A stretch of 25,193 nt of DNA, taken from the NCBI GenBank assembly GCA_007120055.1, contig SKOL01000529.1:1-25193 (forward strand). The letters run 5' to 3'. Below are positions 15,236 to 24,146 of this stretch, one piece after another. The notes under the pieces were generated by a model that was not told where the DNA came from, did not search any database, and saw only the letters and a program-made list of their open reading frames with translations. Source of the DNA: Anaerobacillus sp. GTDB lineage: Bacteria > Bacillota > Bacilli > Bacillales_H > Anaerobacillaceae. The first letter of the stretch is position 1, and each line of letters opens with the position of its first letter. The position numbers and the translations under genes were made by a program.

Positions 15236-16024
15236 ATGCACAAGAAAATGTTCGTTTTAATATGTTTATTTTTTCTTGTTTTTTCAAATAGTGTCCAAGC
15301 GGAAAAGACTTTAGATGAAAAAGAATGGAGAAATTTAAATCAAACTGCAGACAAAGTATTACAACTAGTGAAAGAAGAAAAATATAGTGAAGCAAAACAA
15401 TTACTTGATTTTTTTTCAAAGCAGTTTTTAGCCATCCGCTATGACGATCAAAATTTGACAATGACTCAATTGCGACTCATTACAACTTCATATGAAAAAG
15501 CAATGGGTGCGGTGACTAGTACGAGTGCAAGTCATGAACAAAGAGTTTTAGAAGTTTCTGAATTTCGTCTCGTCATTGATGCTCTCGTCAATCATCATCA
15601 TCCACTTTGGAAAAATACAGAAACACAAGTGATGAATTACTTTGCGAAAATGCGAGAGGCAATTTCAAGTGAAAACAATAATTCTTTTCAGCATCATTTA
15701 AACGGATTTTTACAACGCTATTCAATGATTCGGCCTGCAATTATGGTTGATTTATTACCGCACCAATTTCAAAGAATCGATTCTCACGTGAGATATGTTG
15801 AAAGGTACCGCAATACAATTGTCACTGATGAGGAAAAATCGAAACATTTAAAAATTATGGAAGATGATTTCAAAAAATTATACAAAGGCTTTGAAGAAGA
15901 TCAAGCCGATCCTTCATTATGGTGGGTAATTCTATCAATTGGCGGAACAACGTTATTAGCATTGTTTTATGCGGGATATAAGAAATACAGAGCCGAAAAA
16001 AATAAAGTGAAAATGAAACAATAG
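15236..16024 (+). CDS. ypjB: sporulation protein YpjB
   Basis: The 262-residue protein has a signal peptide (1-22, ending VQA), a mostly helical extracytoplasmic region, and a C-terminal membrane anchor (about 233-250, WWVILSIGGTTLLALFYAGY) with a basic tail. This topology and the position after ypjA fit the sporulation protein YpjB family. Its mechanism is unknown. It has a good GAGGAGGG ribosome site at 15222-15229. The stop codon TAG overlaps the first base of repeat copy E4. Identification rests on topology and synteny more than on a catalytic motif. Confidence 0.85.
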   Translation: MHKKMFVLICLFFLVFSNSVQAEKTLDEKEWRNLNQTADKVLQLVKEEKYSEAKQLLDFFSKQFLAIRYDDQNLTMTQLRLITTSYEKAMGAVTSTSASHEQRVLEVSEFRLVIDALVNHHHPLWKNTETQVMNYFAKMREAISSENNNSFQHHLNGFLQRYSMIRPAIMVDLLPHQFQRIDSHVRYVERYRNTIVTDEEKSKHLKIMEDDFKKLYKGFEEDQADPSLWWVILSIGGTTLLALFYAGYKKYRAEKNKVKMKQ

Positions 16025-16098
16025 AGTGAATTTCATCAATACCTCAACTGCAGTTGTATAGATACTAATGGCGAAAATATTAAAAGATGAAATTCATT
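16024..16098 (+). repeat. 117-bp element remnant, copy E4 (75 bp)
   Basis: It begins GAGTGAATTTCATCAATACC and ends GATGAAATTCATT, with the internal AATGGC...AATATT of the right half retained. The left middle stem and inner hairpin are collapsed to a short CAACTGCAGTTG palindrome (16045-16056). It starts on the last base of the ypjB stop codon. Confidence 0.75.
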
Positions 16099-16212
16099 AA
16101 ATAAATACTTTAATTCGTATAAATAGATATGAATTGACAGAGATTAAATCTTTGACTAGAATTGAAATTAAAAGAAACTGCTTAGAAAAAAATAATACGG
16201 AGGTTAATATCG

Positions 16213-16896
16213 ATGTCTTTAGGTGCATTATTAGTTTATTTTGCGATCCTTATTCTGATTCCGTTATGGGCACAAATGAAGGTGAAAAGTGCATATAGCA
16301 AATATTCACAAGTTCCGGCATCATCTGGCATGACAGGAGCGCAAGTTGCTCGTAAGATTTTAGATGATAATGGCCTTTACAATGTTTCAGTTGAACCGGT
16401 GAAAGGTAAGTTAACGGACCATTATGATCCGCGTGCTAAAGCCGTTCGCTTATCTGAAGAAAACTATTACGGACATTCAGTTGCCGGTGCTGCAGTTGCC
16501 GCACACGAAGTCGGACACGCAATGCAAGATGCTGAAGATTACGCTTTCTTACGTTTCCGTCATGCGTTAGTTCCTGTTGCTAATTTTGGATCAAATGGTG
16601 CGATTTTTATAATTATCGCGGGTATGTTGATGGGAGCAATGAACCTAATGTTGTTAGGGATCATTTTTATGGCAGCTGCTGTTCTTTTCCAACTAGTAAC
16701 ATTGCCAGTAGAATTTAACGCAAGTAGTCGGGCTATGCAGCAAATTGTTTCGGTCGGAGTTATTCGTAATAACGAAGAACGTGAAACGAAAAAAGTACTA
16801 GATGCCGCTGCATTAACATACGTTGCTGCCGCAGTAGTTGCAGTAATGGAGTTAACACGTTTCATTCTTATGTACGTTGCAATGAATCGAGACTAA
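16213..16896 (+). CDS. yugP: YugP-type zinc metallopeptidase (membrane)
   Basis: The 227-residue protein shows the gluzincin motif HEVGH (His98, Glu99, His102) in AVAAHEVGHAMQDAEDY and the family pattern TGAQVARKILDDNGL (41-55), DHYDPRAKAVRLSE (69-82). It has an N-terminal membrane helix (3-21), a central hydrophobic pair (about 124-165) and a C-terminal one. This matches B. subtilis YugP in length and order. The substrate is unknown. In B. subtilis yugP lies elsewhere, so its place between ypjB and ypjC is a local rearrangement or lineage trait. The start ATG follows ACGGAGG. Confidence 0.9.
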   Translation: MSLGALLVYFAILILIPLWAQMKVKSAYSKYSQVPASSGMTGAQVARKILDDNGLYNVSVEPVKGKLTDHYDPRAKAVRLSEENYYGHSVAGAAVAAHEVGHAMQDAEDYAFLRFRHALVPVANFGSNGAIFIIIAGMLMGAMNLMLLGIIFMAAAVLFQLVTLPVEFNASSRAMQQIVSVGVIRNNEERETKKVLDAAALTYVAAAVVAVMELTRFILMYVAMNRD

Positions 16897-16907
16897 AACA
16901 AACAAAA

Positions 16908-16952
16908 AGAGAGAAGATTCATTTTCACAATGAGTCCACTCTCTTTTTTTAC
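16908..16952. terminator. bidirectional intrinsic terminator between convergent genes
   Basis: AAAAAGAGAG...CTCTCTTTTTTT with a nested ATTCATT/AATGAGT-like stem. T-runs occur on both strands (A-rich on the left), so it may serve both the YugP-type gene and the convergent minus-strand gene. A low-complexity stretch of repeated CAAAACTC lies at 17065-17100 between it and the minus-strand gene's stop. Confidence 0.8.
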
Positions 16953-17102
16953 GTTATAAACAGCTTTTAGCAACAACCTTAAGCCTATTTACTACTCTTC
17001 ATATGAAAAAGTAACCTAAGCAACTAAGCAAAAGAAACAAAAATTTACAAAGCTTAGCCTACACCAAACTCAAAACTCAACATTCAAAACTCAAAACTCC
17101 AA

Positions 17103-17975
17103 TCAATGATCAATCGGCCGTTTATACTCATCTAATGTAAAGCCTTCACCGATGACGTCTTGAACATCGTTTACGGTAACAAAAGCATGTGGGTCAATTT
17201 TTTCAATGATTGTTTTAAGACGGACGAGTTCGTTACGACCAACGACACAATAAAGTATTTCTTTATCAAGGCGGGAAAAACTACCTTTCCCGTTTAAAAC
17301 GGTGACGCCCCGATCCATTTGTTTTAATATAGCTGCAGAGATTTCTTCTGATTTTTCGGAAATGATAAATGCGGCTTTTCCAGAATATGCGCCTTGCTGC
17401 ATAAAATCAAGTACTTTTGCGCTAATGAAAACAGCTACTAACGTATACATTGCTTCTCGGTAATTTAAATACACGAGTGAAGACGTAATAACGACCGCAT
17501 CAAACATAAACATCGTTTTCCCCATACTCCAACCTAAATATTTATACCCTAGACGAGCGATAATATCAACGCCACCAGTTGTTCCTCCGAAACGAAATAC
17601 AATCCCGAGACCTACCCCGATAAAAACTCCGGCAAATAATGCGACAAGTGTCATATCATCATGTAATGGCATCGAAATAAATTTATACCTTTGAAAAATA
17701 AATAAGAAAACAGACAGTCCAACTGTTCCGATTAAAGTATAGATAAAAGAATTACGACCAAGAATTTTCCACCCTAGAAAAAATAGTGGGATATTAAGTA
17801 CTAAATTCGAATATGCAGGGTCAATATTAAAGATAAAATATAATATTAATGTAATCCCTGTAAACCCGCCGTCAGCTAAGTTGTTTTCCATATTAAAATA
17901 AACAAGCCCAAACGACATAATTGCAGTACCGATCAGTATGTAAATAACATTTTTAAATTTAATTGGAGTGTTCAT
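17103..17975 (-). CDS. ypjC: YitT-family membrane protein with C-terminal DUF2179
   Basis: The 290-residue product has five or six membrane helices in its first ~200 residues, with the YitT signatures ADGGFTGITLIL and RFGGTTGGVDIIARL, then a soluble DUF2179 domain (about 222-280: RGVTVLNGKGSFSRLDKEILYCVV...DPHAFVTVNDVQDVIGEGF) with a ferredoxin-like fold thought to bind a ligand. Transport substrate and ligand are unknown. Position near ypjD fits YpjC, though several paralogues (YitT, YqfU and others) look similar, so the symbol rests on synteny. Ribosome site AGGGGAC lies 8 bases before the ATG on the minus strand. Confidence 0.82.
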   Translation of the reverse strand: MNTPIKFKNVIYILIGTAIMSFGLVYFNMENNLADGGFTGITLILYFIFNIDPAYSNLVLNIPLFFLGWKILGRNSFIYTLIGTVGLSVFLFIFQRYKFISMPLHDDMTLVALFAGVFIGVGLGIVFRFGGTTGGVDIIARLGYKYLGWSMGKTMFMFDAVVITSSLVYLNYREAMYTLVAVFISAKVLDFMQQGAYSGKAAFIISEKSEEISAAILKQMDRGVTVLNGKGSFSRLDKEILYCVVGRNELVRLKTIIEKIDPHAFVTVNDVQDVIGEGFTLDEYKRPIDH

Positions 17976-18143
17976 TATCTAGTCCCCTATAATAATTATT
18001 ATGGTTATAACGTTCTTTTCTAAAAAGATATTGTCATATGCTTATTAATTATAAACAACGACTATTTATTAACGTTCTATATTATAACGAAAATTTTACA
18101 ATAAATAAATCAAGGGTATAATAATTTACAATGTAAAATTTAA

Positions 18144-18358
18144 AATGTAGAATTGCGATGGAGCTTAATGCTTCGAAGCACCACTTTCATTAATTGTTAA
18201 TTTTAAATTAAAAATTAACAATTAAAAATTAAGAAATAGAATGTAGTTTGTGGATTAAGAATGTAGAATTGAGGATTGGTGCTAGAGCATAATACTTCGG
18301 AGCGATACTTTCAACAATTTATAAATTTTAAATTGTAAATTCTAAATTACAAATAAAA
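18144..18358. repeat. AT-rich imperfect tandem repeat (period about 116)
   Basis: The 444-base divergent gap between ypjC and ypjD holds two related units beginning AATGTAGAATTG at 18144 and 18260. Both continue through GGAGCTTAATGCTTCGAAGC or GAGCATAATACTTCGGAGCG to an AT-only tail. Unit 1 contains a perfect 15-bp inverted repeat, TTAATTGTTAATTTT (18190-18204) with AAAATTAACAATTAA (18211-18225). Promoters for both genes must lie here, but I cannot place them confidently; a TATAAT on the minus strand near 18081-18086 is a candidate -10 for ypjC. Confidence 0.7.
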
Positions 18359-18419
18359 TATTTGTCAAATCATGAACATTTAGCTAACATGTATTATAAG
18401 TGTTGAGGTGATATAAGTT

Positions 18420-18755
18420 GTGAATGAAAATAGTAAAAGTATAAAAGAAGTTCAAGCTGAAGTTGATGAGTACATAAGTCAATTTAAAGAAGGTTATTTT
18501 AGCCCTTTAGCAATGCTTGCGAGAATGACCGAAGAACTTGGTGAGTTATCTCGTGAAGTTAATCATTATTATGGGGAAAAACCGAAGAAATCGACGGAAG
18601 AAGAAAAGACGATGGAACAAGAACTTGGAGATTTATTTTTTGTTCTCATCTGTTTTGCTAATTCTTTAAACATTAATTTAGAAGAAGCCTTTGATCTTGT
18701 CATGGAGAAGTTTAACACACGAGATAAAGATCGCTGGACTAAAATAGAAGAATAA
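18420..18755 (+). CDS. ypjD: MazG-type nucleotide pyrophosphohydrolase YpjD
   Basis: The 111-residue all-helical protein has the MazG-type metal-binding pattern EExxE...ExxD: Glu38-Glu39-x-x-Glu42 and Glu68-x-x-Asp71. This predicts hydrolysis of nucleoside triphosphates to monophosphate and pyrophosphate (house-cleaning); the substrate is not determined. Single-domain length matches B. subtilis YpjD. The start is GTG at 18420, behind TTGAGGTGAT; an ATG at 18424 is out of frame. It is the first gene of the run to birA, 14 bases before dapB. Confidence 0.9.
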   Translation: MNENSKSIKEVQAEVDEYISQFKEGYFSPLAMLARMTEELGELSREVNHYYGEKPKKSTEEEKTMEQELGDLFFVLICFANSLNINLEEAFDLVMEKFNTRDKDRWTKIEE

Positions 18756-18769
18756 AGGAGTCAGAAGAA

Positions 18770-19573
18770 ATGACACAAACAATTAAAGTAGCAATCACAG
18801 GAGCAGCTGGAAAAATGGGCCAAGAAGCAGTAAGGATGGTTACATCAACTCATCATTTCCAGCTAGTTGCAGCAATTGATAGAGAGAATGACGGCAAATT
18901 GCTTTCTGAAATCGAAGGAATGCCGAGTGTAGAAGTTAAAATGTATAATGATTTACAACGTGCATTCACTGAACAAGATGTTGATGTTTTAATTGATTTA
19001 ACGAATCCGTTAGTCGGTCGCAAACATATGGAGATTGCTTTTGAGCATGGGGTACGACCAGTTGTTGGTACAACAGGCTTTAATGAAAAAGATGTTGAGG
19101 AACTGTCTCGAATTGCAGAAGAGAAAAATTTGGGAGCGATCATTGCGCCAAACTTTGCAATTGGTGCGATTTTAATGATGAAGTTTTCACAAATGGCGGC
19201 TCGCTATTTACCTGATGTTGAGATTATCGAAATGCATCATGATAAAAAGATGGACGCTCCGAGTGGAACAGCAGTGAAAACGGCACAAATGATTTCTGAA
19301 GTGCGAGAGCCGAAACAACAAGGAAACCCAGAGGAGAAAGAAGAACTGCAGGGAGCGAAGGGAGCAGATTTTGAAGGTATGCGTATTCACAGTGTTCGCC
19401 TACCAGGTCTTGTAGCTCATCAAGAAGTTCTTTTCGGAGGCATTGGACAAACATTAACAATCCGTCATGATTCAATTGATCGTACATCTTTTATGCCAGG
19501 GATCCGCTTAGCAGTTGAGACAGTGATGAAACTTGATCTGTTAGTTTATGGATTAGAAAATATTATTGAATAA
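18770..19573 (+). CDS. dapB: 4-hydroxy-tetrahydrodipicolinate reductase
   Basis: DapB performs the NAD(P)H-dependent reduction step of the diaminopimelate/lysine pathway, supplying cell wall DAP and, in spore formers, dipicolinate precursors. The 267-residue protein has the Rossmann loop GAAGKMG (11-17), GTTG (100-103), and the catalytic/substrate motif [15 protein letters not shown] with His156 and Lys160. The C-terminal dimerisation strand is present. It has a proper AAAGGAG ribosome site and lies 16 bases before mgsA. Confidence 0.97.
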   Translation: MTQTIKVAITGAAGKMGQEAVRMVTSTHHFQLVAAIDRENDGKLLSEIEGMPSVEVKMYNDLQRAFTEQDVDVLIDLTNPLVGRKHMEIAFEHGVRPVVGTTGFNEKDVEELSRIAEEKNLGAIIAPNFAIGAILMMKFSQMAARYLPDVEIIEMHHDKKMDAPSGTAVKTAQMISEVREPKQQGNPEEKEELQGAKGADFEGMRIHSVRLPGLVAHQEVLFGGIGQTLTIRHDSIDRTSFMPGIRLAVETVMKLDLLVYGLENIIE

Positions 19574-19589
19574 AGGGGAAGGTTTCATA

Positions 19590-20006
19590 ATGAAGATTGC
19601 ATTAATTGCCCACGATAAGAAAAAGCCAGAAATGGTTCAATTTGCTATTGCCTATGAATCAATTTTAAAAGAGCATGAACTTTATAGCACAGGGACTACG
19701 GGGACAAGAGTTATGGAAGCAACAAGTTTACAAATTGAACGTTTTAAATCTGGTCCTTTAGGTGGTGACCAACAAATTGGAGCTCTTGTTGCGAACAACG
19801 AAATGGATTTAGTGTTATTCTTCAGAGACCCGCTAGCATCTCAACCACATGAACCTGATATAACTGCATTAATTCGCCTTTGTGACGTATATGGTATACC
19901 GCTTGCGACCAATATGGCTACAGGTGAAATTTTAGTTAAAGGTCTTGGAAGAGGGGATTTTCAATGGAGGAAAATTGTCAATCCGAAGGTAGAGAAAGAT
20001 GTCTGA
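19590..20006 (+). CDS. mgsA: methylglyoxal synthase
   Basis: MgsA converts dihydroxyacetone phosphate to methylglyoxal, a relief valve when sugar phosphates accumulate. From ATG 19590 the protein is 138 residues, the normal size. It has IAHDKKK (6-12), the phosphate loop STGTTG (33-38), the catalytic Asp60 in [11 protein letters not shown], and [14 protein letters not shown] (Asp80, His87). I reject the in-frame TTG at 19566, which lies within the dapB end; AAAGGGGAAGG before 19590 is the ribosome site. It overlaps bshB1 by 8 bases. Confidence 0.96.
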   Translation: MKIALIAHDKKKPEMVQFAIAYESILKEHELYSTGTTGTRVMEATSLQIERFKSGPLGGDQQIGALVANNEMDLVLFFRDPLASQPHEPDITALIRLCDVYGIPLATNMATGEILVKGLGRGDFQWRKIVNPKVEKDV

Positions 20007-20715
20007 TCACAATAGCATCGATCTTTTAGCTTTTGGCGCCCATGCTGACGATGTTGAAATCGGCATGGGTGGTACAATTGCTAAATATAATCGTCTAGGG
20101 TATAAGGTTGCTATTTGTGATTTAACAAAAGCAGAATTGTCTTCGAATGGAACTGTAGAACGAAGACAAAAAGAAGCAAAGAAAGCTCAAGAAATTTTAG
20201 GTGTAGAAAAAAGAATCCAACTTAATATTCCGGATCGAGGTATTTATATTACTGATGAGTATATTAAGAAAACAGTTTCGATCATACGTAAACTTCGTCC
20301 TCGAGTTGTTTTTGCTCCTTATTATGAAGATCGCCATCCTGATCACGGTAACTGTGCAAACTTAATTAAAGAAGCGGTCTTTTCTGCTCGGATTATAAAT
20401 TTTGAAGATGAAAAAAACTTACCGGCTCACAAAGTCGATGATCTTTATTTTTATATGATTAATGGTTTTCATAAACCGAGCTTTATCGTAGATATTTCTC
20501 GAGATATTGACGTAAAGGTACAAGCTTTAAAAGCTTATGAAAGTCAATTTATACAGCAACCGAATAGTGTAGAAACACCATTGACAAATGGTTATATCGA
20601 AACAGTACTAGCAAGAGAGAGACTATTCGGAAAAGAAGTAAATATTGAATATGGAGAGGGCTTTATGAGTGATACTCCATTATTACTTCAACAACTAGTA
20701 AGGGAGAACAGATGA
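19999..20715 (+). CDS. bshB1: bacillithiol biosynthesis deacetylase BshB1
   Basis: BshB1 deacetylates GlcNAc-malate to GlcN-malate, the second step in bacillithiol synthesis. It belongs to the PIG-L/LmbE zinc deacetylases. The 238-residue protein shows the zinc motif AHADDVEIG (His15, Asp17, Asp18) and RHPDH (112-116), with the third zinc histidine expected in the latter. Length is typical. It overlaps mgsA by 8 bases and shares ATGA with bshA, so mgsA, bshB1 and bshA are probably co-translated. Confidence 0.95.
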   Translation: MSDHNSIDLLAFGAHADDVEIGMGGTIAKYNRLGYKVAICDLTKAELSSNGTVERRQKEAKKAQEILGVEKRIQLNIPDRGIYITDEYIKKTVSIIRKLRPRVVFAPYYEDRHPDHGNCANLIKEAVFSARIINFEDEKNLPAHKVDDLYFYMINGFHKPSFIVDISRDIDVKVQALKAYESQFIQQPNSVETPLTNGYIETVLARERLFGKEVNIEYGEGFMSDTPLLLQQLVRENR

Positions 20716-21851
20716 AATTAAAAATAGGAATTACTTGTTATCCAACGGTAGGTGGGTCTGGGGTTATTGCTACTGAATTAGGGAAACTTTTAGCTGAACG
20801 AGGACACGAGGTTCATTTTATTACGACAGGTGTACCATTTCGTTTAGAGAAAGTTTATTCAAATATTTTTTATCACGAAGTAGAAGTGAACCAATATTCT
20901 GTTTTTCAGTATCCACCATATGATTTGTCATTAGCAAATAAAATGGCAGAAGTTGCAAAGCGTGAAAAGCTTGATATTCTTCACGTTCATTACGCAATTC
21001 CACATGCCATTTGCGCAATTTTAGCTAAGCAAATGGTAGATCATGATTTAAAAATTGTCACCACACTTCATGGCACCGATATTACTGTGTTAGGCTATGA
21101 TCAATCATTAAGTGAAATGATCCGTTTTGGAATTGAAAAGTCAGATGCTGTAACGGCAGTGTCAAACGATTTAATTGAGCAAACTGAAAGACTATTACAT
21201 ACTGAAAAGAAAATTATCCCTGTTTATAACTTTATTGATCAGCGCCACTATTACAAGAAAGATTGCAGGTCATTAAGACAGGAATATAAGATTGGTGATC
21301 ATCAAAAAGTTATTATTCACGTATCTAACTTTCGTCAAGTAAAACGAGTTCCTGATGTTATTTATAGCTTTGCGGAAATTTCAAAGAATGTAGATGCAAA
21401 GTTATTACTGCTTGGGGATGGTCCTGAATACTCAACGGTTTGTCGACTAGTAAAAGAGTTACAGTTAGAAAATAAAGTCTTGTTTTTAGGGAATCAAAAA
21501 CACGTTGCTCACTTTTTATCTATTAGTGATTTAATGATGCTCCTATCAGAAAAGGAAAGTTTCGGTTTAGTACTGTTAGAAGCGATGGCATGTGAGGTAC
21601 CAGTGATCGGTACAAATGCTGGTGGAATTCCCGAAGTTATTGTCGATGAAAAAACAGGATTTCTTTGTGATATAGGTGATATTGAAGCAATTTCAGCCCG
21701 TGCTGTTGAACTACTAACAGATGAAGAGTTACATAAAAAAATGGCAAGTGAATCATTAAAAAGAGCAAACGAGTTTTTTAGCAAAGACACGATCATTTTG
21801 CAATATGAAGATATTTATTTTACAACCTTACATGACAATGAAAGAATGTAA
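20712..21851 (+). CDS. bshA: N-acetyl-alpha-D-glucosaminyl L-malate synthase BshA
   Basis: BshA is the glycosyltransferase that joins UDP-GlcNAc to L-malate, the first bacillithiol step. The 379-residue GT-B protein has an N-terminal [24 protein letters not shown] in the acceptor domain, VSNFRQVKR at the domain hinge, and the GT4 donor motif [27 protein letters not shown] (about 278-304). The order matches B. subtilis BshA. The ATG overlaps the bshB1 stop (ATGA), and cca begins 22 bases downstream. Confidence 0.95.
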   Translation: MKLKIGITCYPTVGGSGVIATELGKLLAERGHEVHFITTGVPFRLEKVYSNIFYHEVEVNQYSVFQYPPYDLSLANKMAEVAKREKLDILHVHYAIPHAICAILAKQMVDHDLKIVTTLHGTDITVLGYDQSLSEMIRFGIEKSDAVTAVSNDLIEQTERLLHTEKKIIPVYNFIDQRHYYKKDCRSLRQEYKIGDHQKVIIHVSNFRQVKRVPDVIYSFAEISKNVDAKLLLLGDGPEYSTVCRLVKELQLENKVLFLGNQKHVAHFLSISDLMMLLSEKESFGLVLLEAMACEVPVIGTNAGGIPEVIVDEKTGFLCDIGDIEAISARAVELLTDEELHKKMASESLKRANEFFSKDTIILQYEDIYFTTLHDNERM

Positions 21852-21873
21852 AATTTAGAGAGTAGGATGGGCG

Positions 21874-23034
21874 ATGGCAAGTAATCTTTTTCAAACCGCA
21901 AATATCTTAATTGACAAGCTTGAAAATAAAGGTTTTGAGGCATACATTGTTGGTGGAGCTGTCCGGGACCACTTACTAAGTAAGGAAGTTTACGATATCG
22001 ATATTACTACATCTGCTCATCCTAGAGATATTAAAGCGATTTTTCCTAAAACGATTGATGTTGCCCTAAAACATGGAACAGTCATTGTATGCTTTATGGG
22101 TGAAACATATGAAGTGACGAGCTATCGTGCTCCTACTTTAAGCGAAGATTTAAAATTACGGGATTTTACAATCAATGCAATTGCATTACAGAATAATGGA
22201 AAAATGGTCGATCCTTATTTTGGTCAAGACGACTTAAAACGAAAACTAATTCGTGGTGTAGTTAATCCTACTGAGCGGTTTAAAGAGGATCCTTTACGAA
22301 TATTACGCGCCTTTCGGTTTGTAAGCCAACTAGGGTTTACGATTGAGGAAAAAACTTTTTTGGCAATCACGAATCAAAAACAAAATATTGCAAAGGTGGC
22401 AATTGAACGCATTGCCGCTGAGTTTAGAAGGCTTTGTTTAGGTGTTAATAGTGAAAAATCGTTACAGCTATTAATGAAATCACAGCTTCCTAACGAAATT
22501 TCGCAGTTCAATGAAATACATCATTGTTTAATGGAGCAAAAAGTACTTAAAGCGATACCTGCTTTAACGGATATGACCGAAGTATGGAGCTTGTTGCTTT
22601 ATTATGCAAAGGTTAATAACTGTGAAACTTTTTTAAGAACCTGGAAACAACCTAAAAAAGTGATTGATGATGTAAAGATGATAACCTCTCGTTTACCAAT
22701 ACTTTTAACTAGGGGGTTTTCAGAAGAAGATTTGTATTTTTTAGGTATAGAAAAAGCAAAAAAAGCTGAAAGAGTTAGAGCCGTTTTGAAAAATGATGCA
22801 CAGCCTAATATAGAAGAGATAATGCGTGACTATGAACGTCTATCTATAAAAAACAAGAAGGATTTAGCTATTAACGGAAAAGATATCATCTGTTTACTGA
22901 AGGATGCTGAAGGTAGAGAGCGAGTCGGTCAATTAATTTCTATCGTAGAAAAAGCTGTTTTATCTAGGCACGTGGAAAATAATAAAAAAGAGATTATTCG
23001 TTGGTTAAGGAAAGAGGGGTATGTAAATGCGTAG
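21874..23034 (+). CDS. cca: CCA tRNA nucleotidyltransferase
   Basis: Cca adds or repairs the 3' CCA of tRNA without a nucleic acid template. The 386-residue class II enzyme has VGGAVRD (26-32), the catalytic carboxylates DID (41-43), the RDFTINAIAL region, the nucleotide-selecting RDDL-type segment FKEDPLRILRAFRF, and a helical C-terminal tRNA-binding part. It is slightly shorter than B. subtilis Cca (about 397). Downstream birA overlaps it by 8 bases. Confidence 0.95.
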   Translation: MASNLFQTANILIDKLENKGFEAYIVGGAVRDHLLSKEVYDIDITTSAHPRDIKAIFPKTIDVALKHGTVIVCFMGETYEVTSYRAPTLSEDLKLRDFTINAIALQNNGKMVDPYFGQDDLKRKLIRGVVNPTERFKEDPLRILRAFRFVSQLGFTIEEKTFLAITNQKQNIAKVAIERIAAEFRRLCLGVNSEKSLQLLMKSQLPNEISQFNEIHHCLMEQKVLKAIPALTDMTEVWSLLLYYAKVNNCETFLRTWKQPKKVIDDVKMITSRLPILLTRGFSEEDLYFLGIEKAKKAERVRAVLKNDAQPNIEEIMRDYERLSIKNKKDLAINGKDIICLLKDAEGRERVGQLISIVEKAVLSRHVENNKKEIIRWLRKEGYVNA

Positions 23035-23986
23035 TAAACTTTTACAAATGCTGATCGATCACCAAGGTCACTTTGTTTCAGGTGAAGCGATTAGTAATCA
23101 TTTAGGTTGTTCAAGGACTGCAGTATGGAAGCATATCGAAGAACTTCGCAAAGCAGGTTATAAGTTAGAAGCTGCTCCCCGTAAAGGTTATCGGATCATT
23201 CATCAGCCTAATGTATTAACAGAAAGTGAAATTAAGGCAGGACTCGCGACCAGGTATTTAGGAATGAACGTTCACTATGAAAAGTCTGTCAATTCTACCC
23301 AAGAAATTGCCCATCGAATTTCTCGTGAAGGTGCTCCTGAAGGAACGATCGTTGTTGCTGATGAGCAAGTGGCGGGAAAAGGAAGGTTAGGCAGAGAATG
23401 GTTTTCTCCAATAGGTACGGGAATTTGGATGAGTATGATTTTAAAACCTAAAATACCACCTCAACAAGCGCCACAATTAACTTTACTAACAGCAGTAGCT
23501 GTGATCAGAGGAATTAAAGCTGCAACAGGTATTCAATGTGATATCAAATGGCCAAATGACATATTGTTAAACGGGAAAAAATTAGTAGGAATTTTAACTG
23601 AAATGCAAGCTGATCCAGATCAAATTCACTCTGTCATTATTGGTACTGGAATCAATGTTAATGAAACGGATTTTCCTGAAGAAATAAAAGAAATTGCTAC
23701 GTCCCTTAAGATAGAAAAAGATGAAGAAATTAATCGTGCAACGGTGATTAAACGCATATTAGAACATTTTGAAGAACTTTATGAGTTATTTTTAGAGGAA
23801 GGCTTTTTGCCGATTAAAAAAATGTGGGAAGACCACGCGATAACAGTCGGTAGGGAAATTACAGCGAGAACGACGACAAAAACGCTTCACGGCTTTGCTT
23901 GTGGCATCACTGACGATGGTGTTTTGCTGTTAAAGGATGAAACTGGAGAAATTCATAAAATTTATTCAGCCGATATTGAATTTTAA
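23027..23986 (+). CDS. birA: bifunctional biotin operon repressor / biotin-[acetyl-CoA-carboxylase] ligase
   Basis: BirA attaches biotin to carboxylase subunits and represses biotin genes. The 319-residue protein has an N-terminal winged helix (about 1-60; recognition region SGEAISNHLGCSRTAVWKHI), then the ligase core with the biotinyl-AMP loop AGKGRLGREW (116-125), KWPNDIL (174-180) and KKLVGIL (Lys185 region), and a C-terminal SH3-like domain ending GEIHKIYSADIEF. The presence of the HTH indicates the regulatory, group II form. It is the last gene of the run that starts at ypjD. Confidence 0.96.
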   Translation: MRSKLLQMLIDHQGHFVSGEAISNHLGCSRTAVWKHIEELRKAGYKLEAAPRKGYRIIHQPNVLTESEIKAGLATRYLGMNVHYEKSVNSTQEIAHRISREGAPEGTIVVADEQVAGKGRLGREWFSPIGTGIWMSMILKPKIPPQQAPQLTLLTAVAVIRGIKAATGIQCDIKWPNDILLNGKKLVGILTEMQADPDQIHSVIIGTGINVNETDFPEEIKEIATSLKIEKDEEINRATVIKRILEHFEELYELFLEEGFLPIKKMWEDHAITVGREITARTTTKTLHGFACGITDDGVLLLKDETGEIHKIYSADIEF

Positions 23987-23990
23987 TGTC

Positions 23991-24016
23991 ACAAATTCGT
24001 AAAAATTTGTTATAAT
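23991..24016 (+). promoter_or_regulatory. weak hairpin / -10-like region after birA
   Basis: ACAAATT (23991-23997) pairs with AATTTGT (24004-24010), directly followed by TATAATTTTATT. It may be a weak terminator of birA or a -10 box (TATAAT 24011-24016) for the panB leader; no good -35 is visible. Confidence 0.3.
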
Positions 24017-24022
24017 TTTATT

Positions 24023-24139
24023 GAGTGAATTTCATAATTACCTAAACTGAGCCATATCAAACTATATGTAGTTGCGAGCGACTTTACGCAACTACATATA
24101 GTTACATAATGGCTATAATATTGAATTGTGAAATTCATT
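24023..24139 (+). repeat. 117-bp hairpin element, copy E5 (forward)
   Basis: Ends GAGTGAATTTCATAAT and TTGTGAAATTCATT. Middle stem GCCAT/ATGGC and inner hairpin ACTATATGTAGTTGCG with CGCAACTACATATAGT (perfect 16 bp). It aligns over its full length with E1; one inner pair is A-T in E1 and T-A here. It sits 36 bases after the birA stop and its last bases contribute to a TTGACA (24138-24143). Confidence 0.9.
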
Positions 24140-24146
24140 GACAAAA

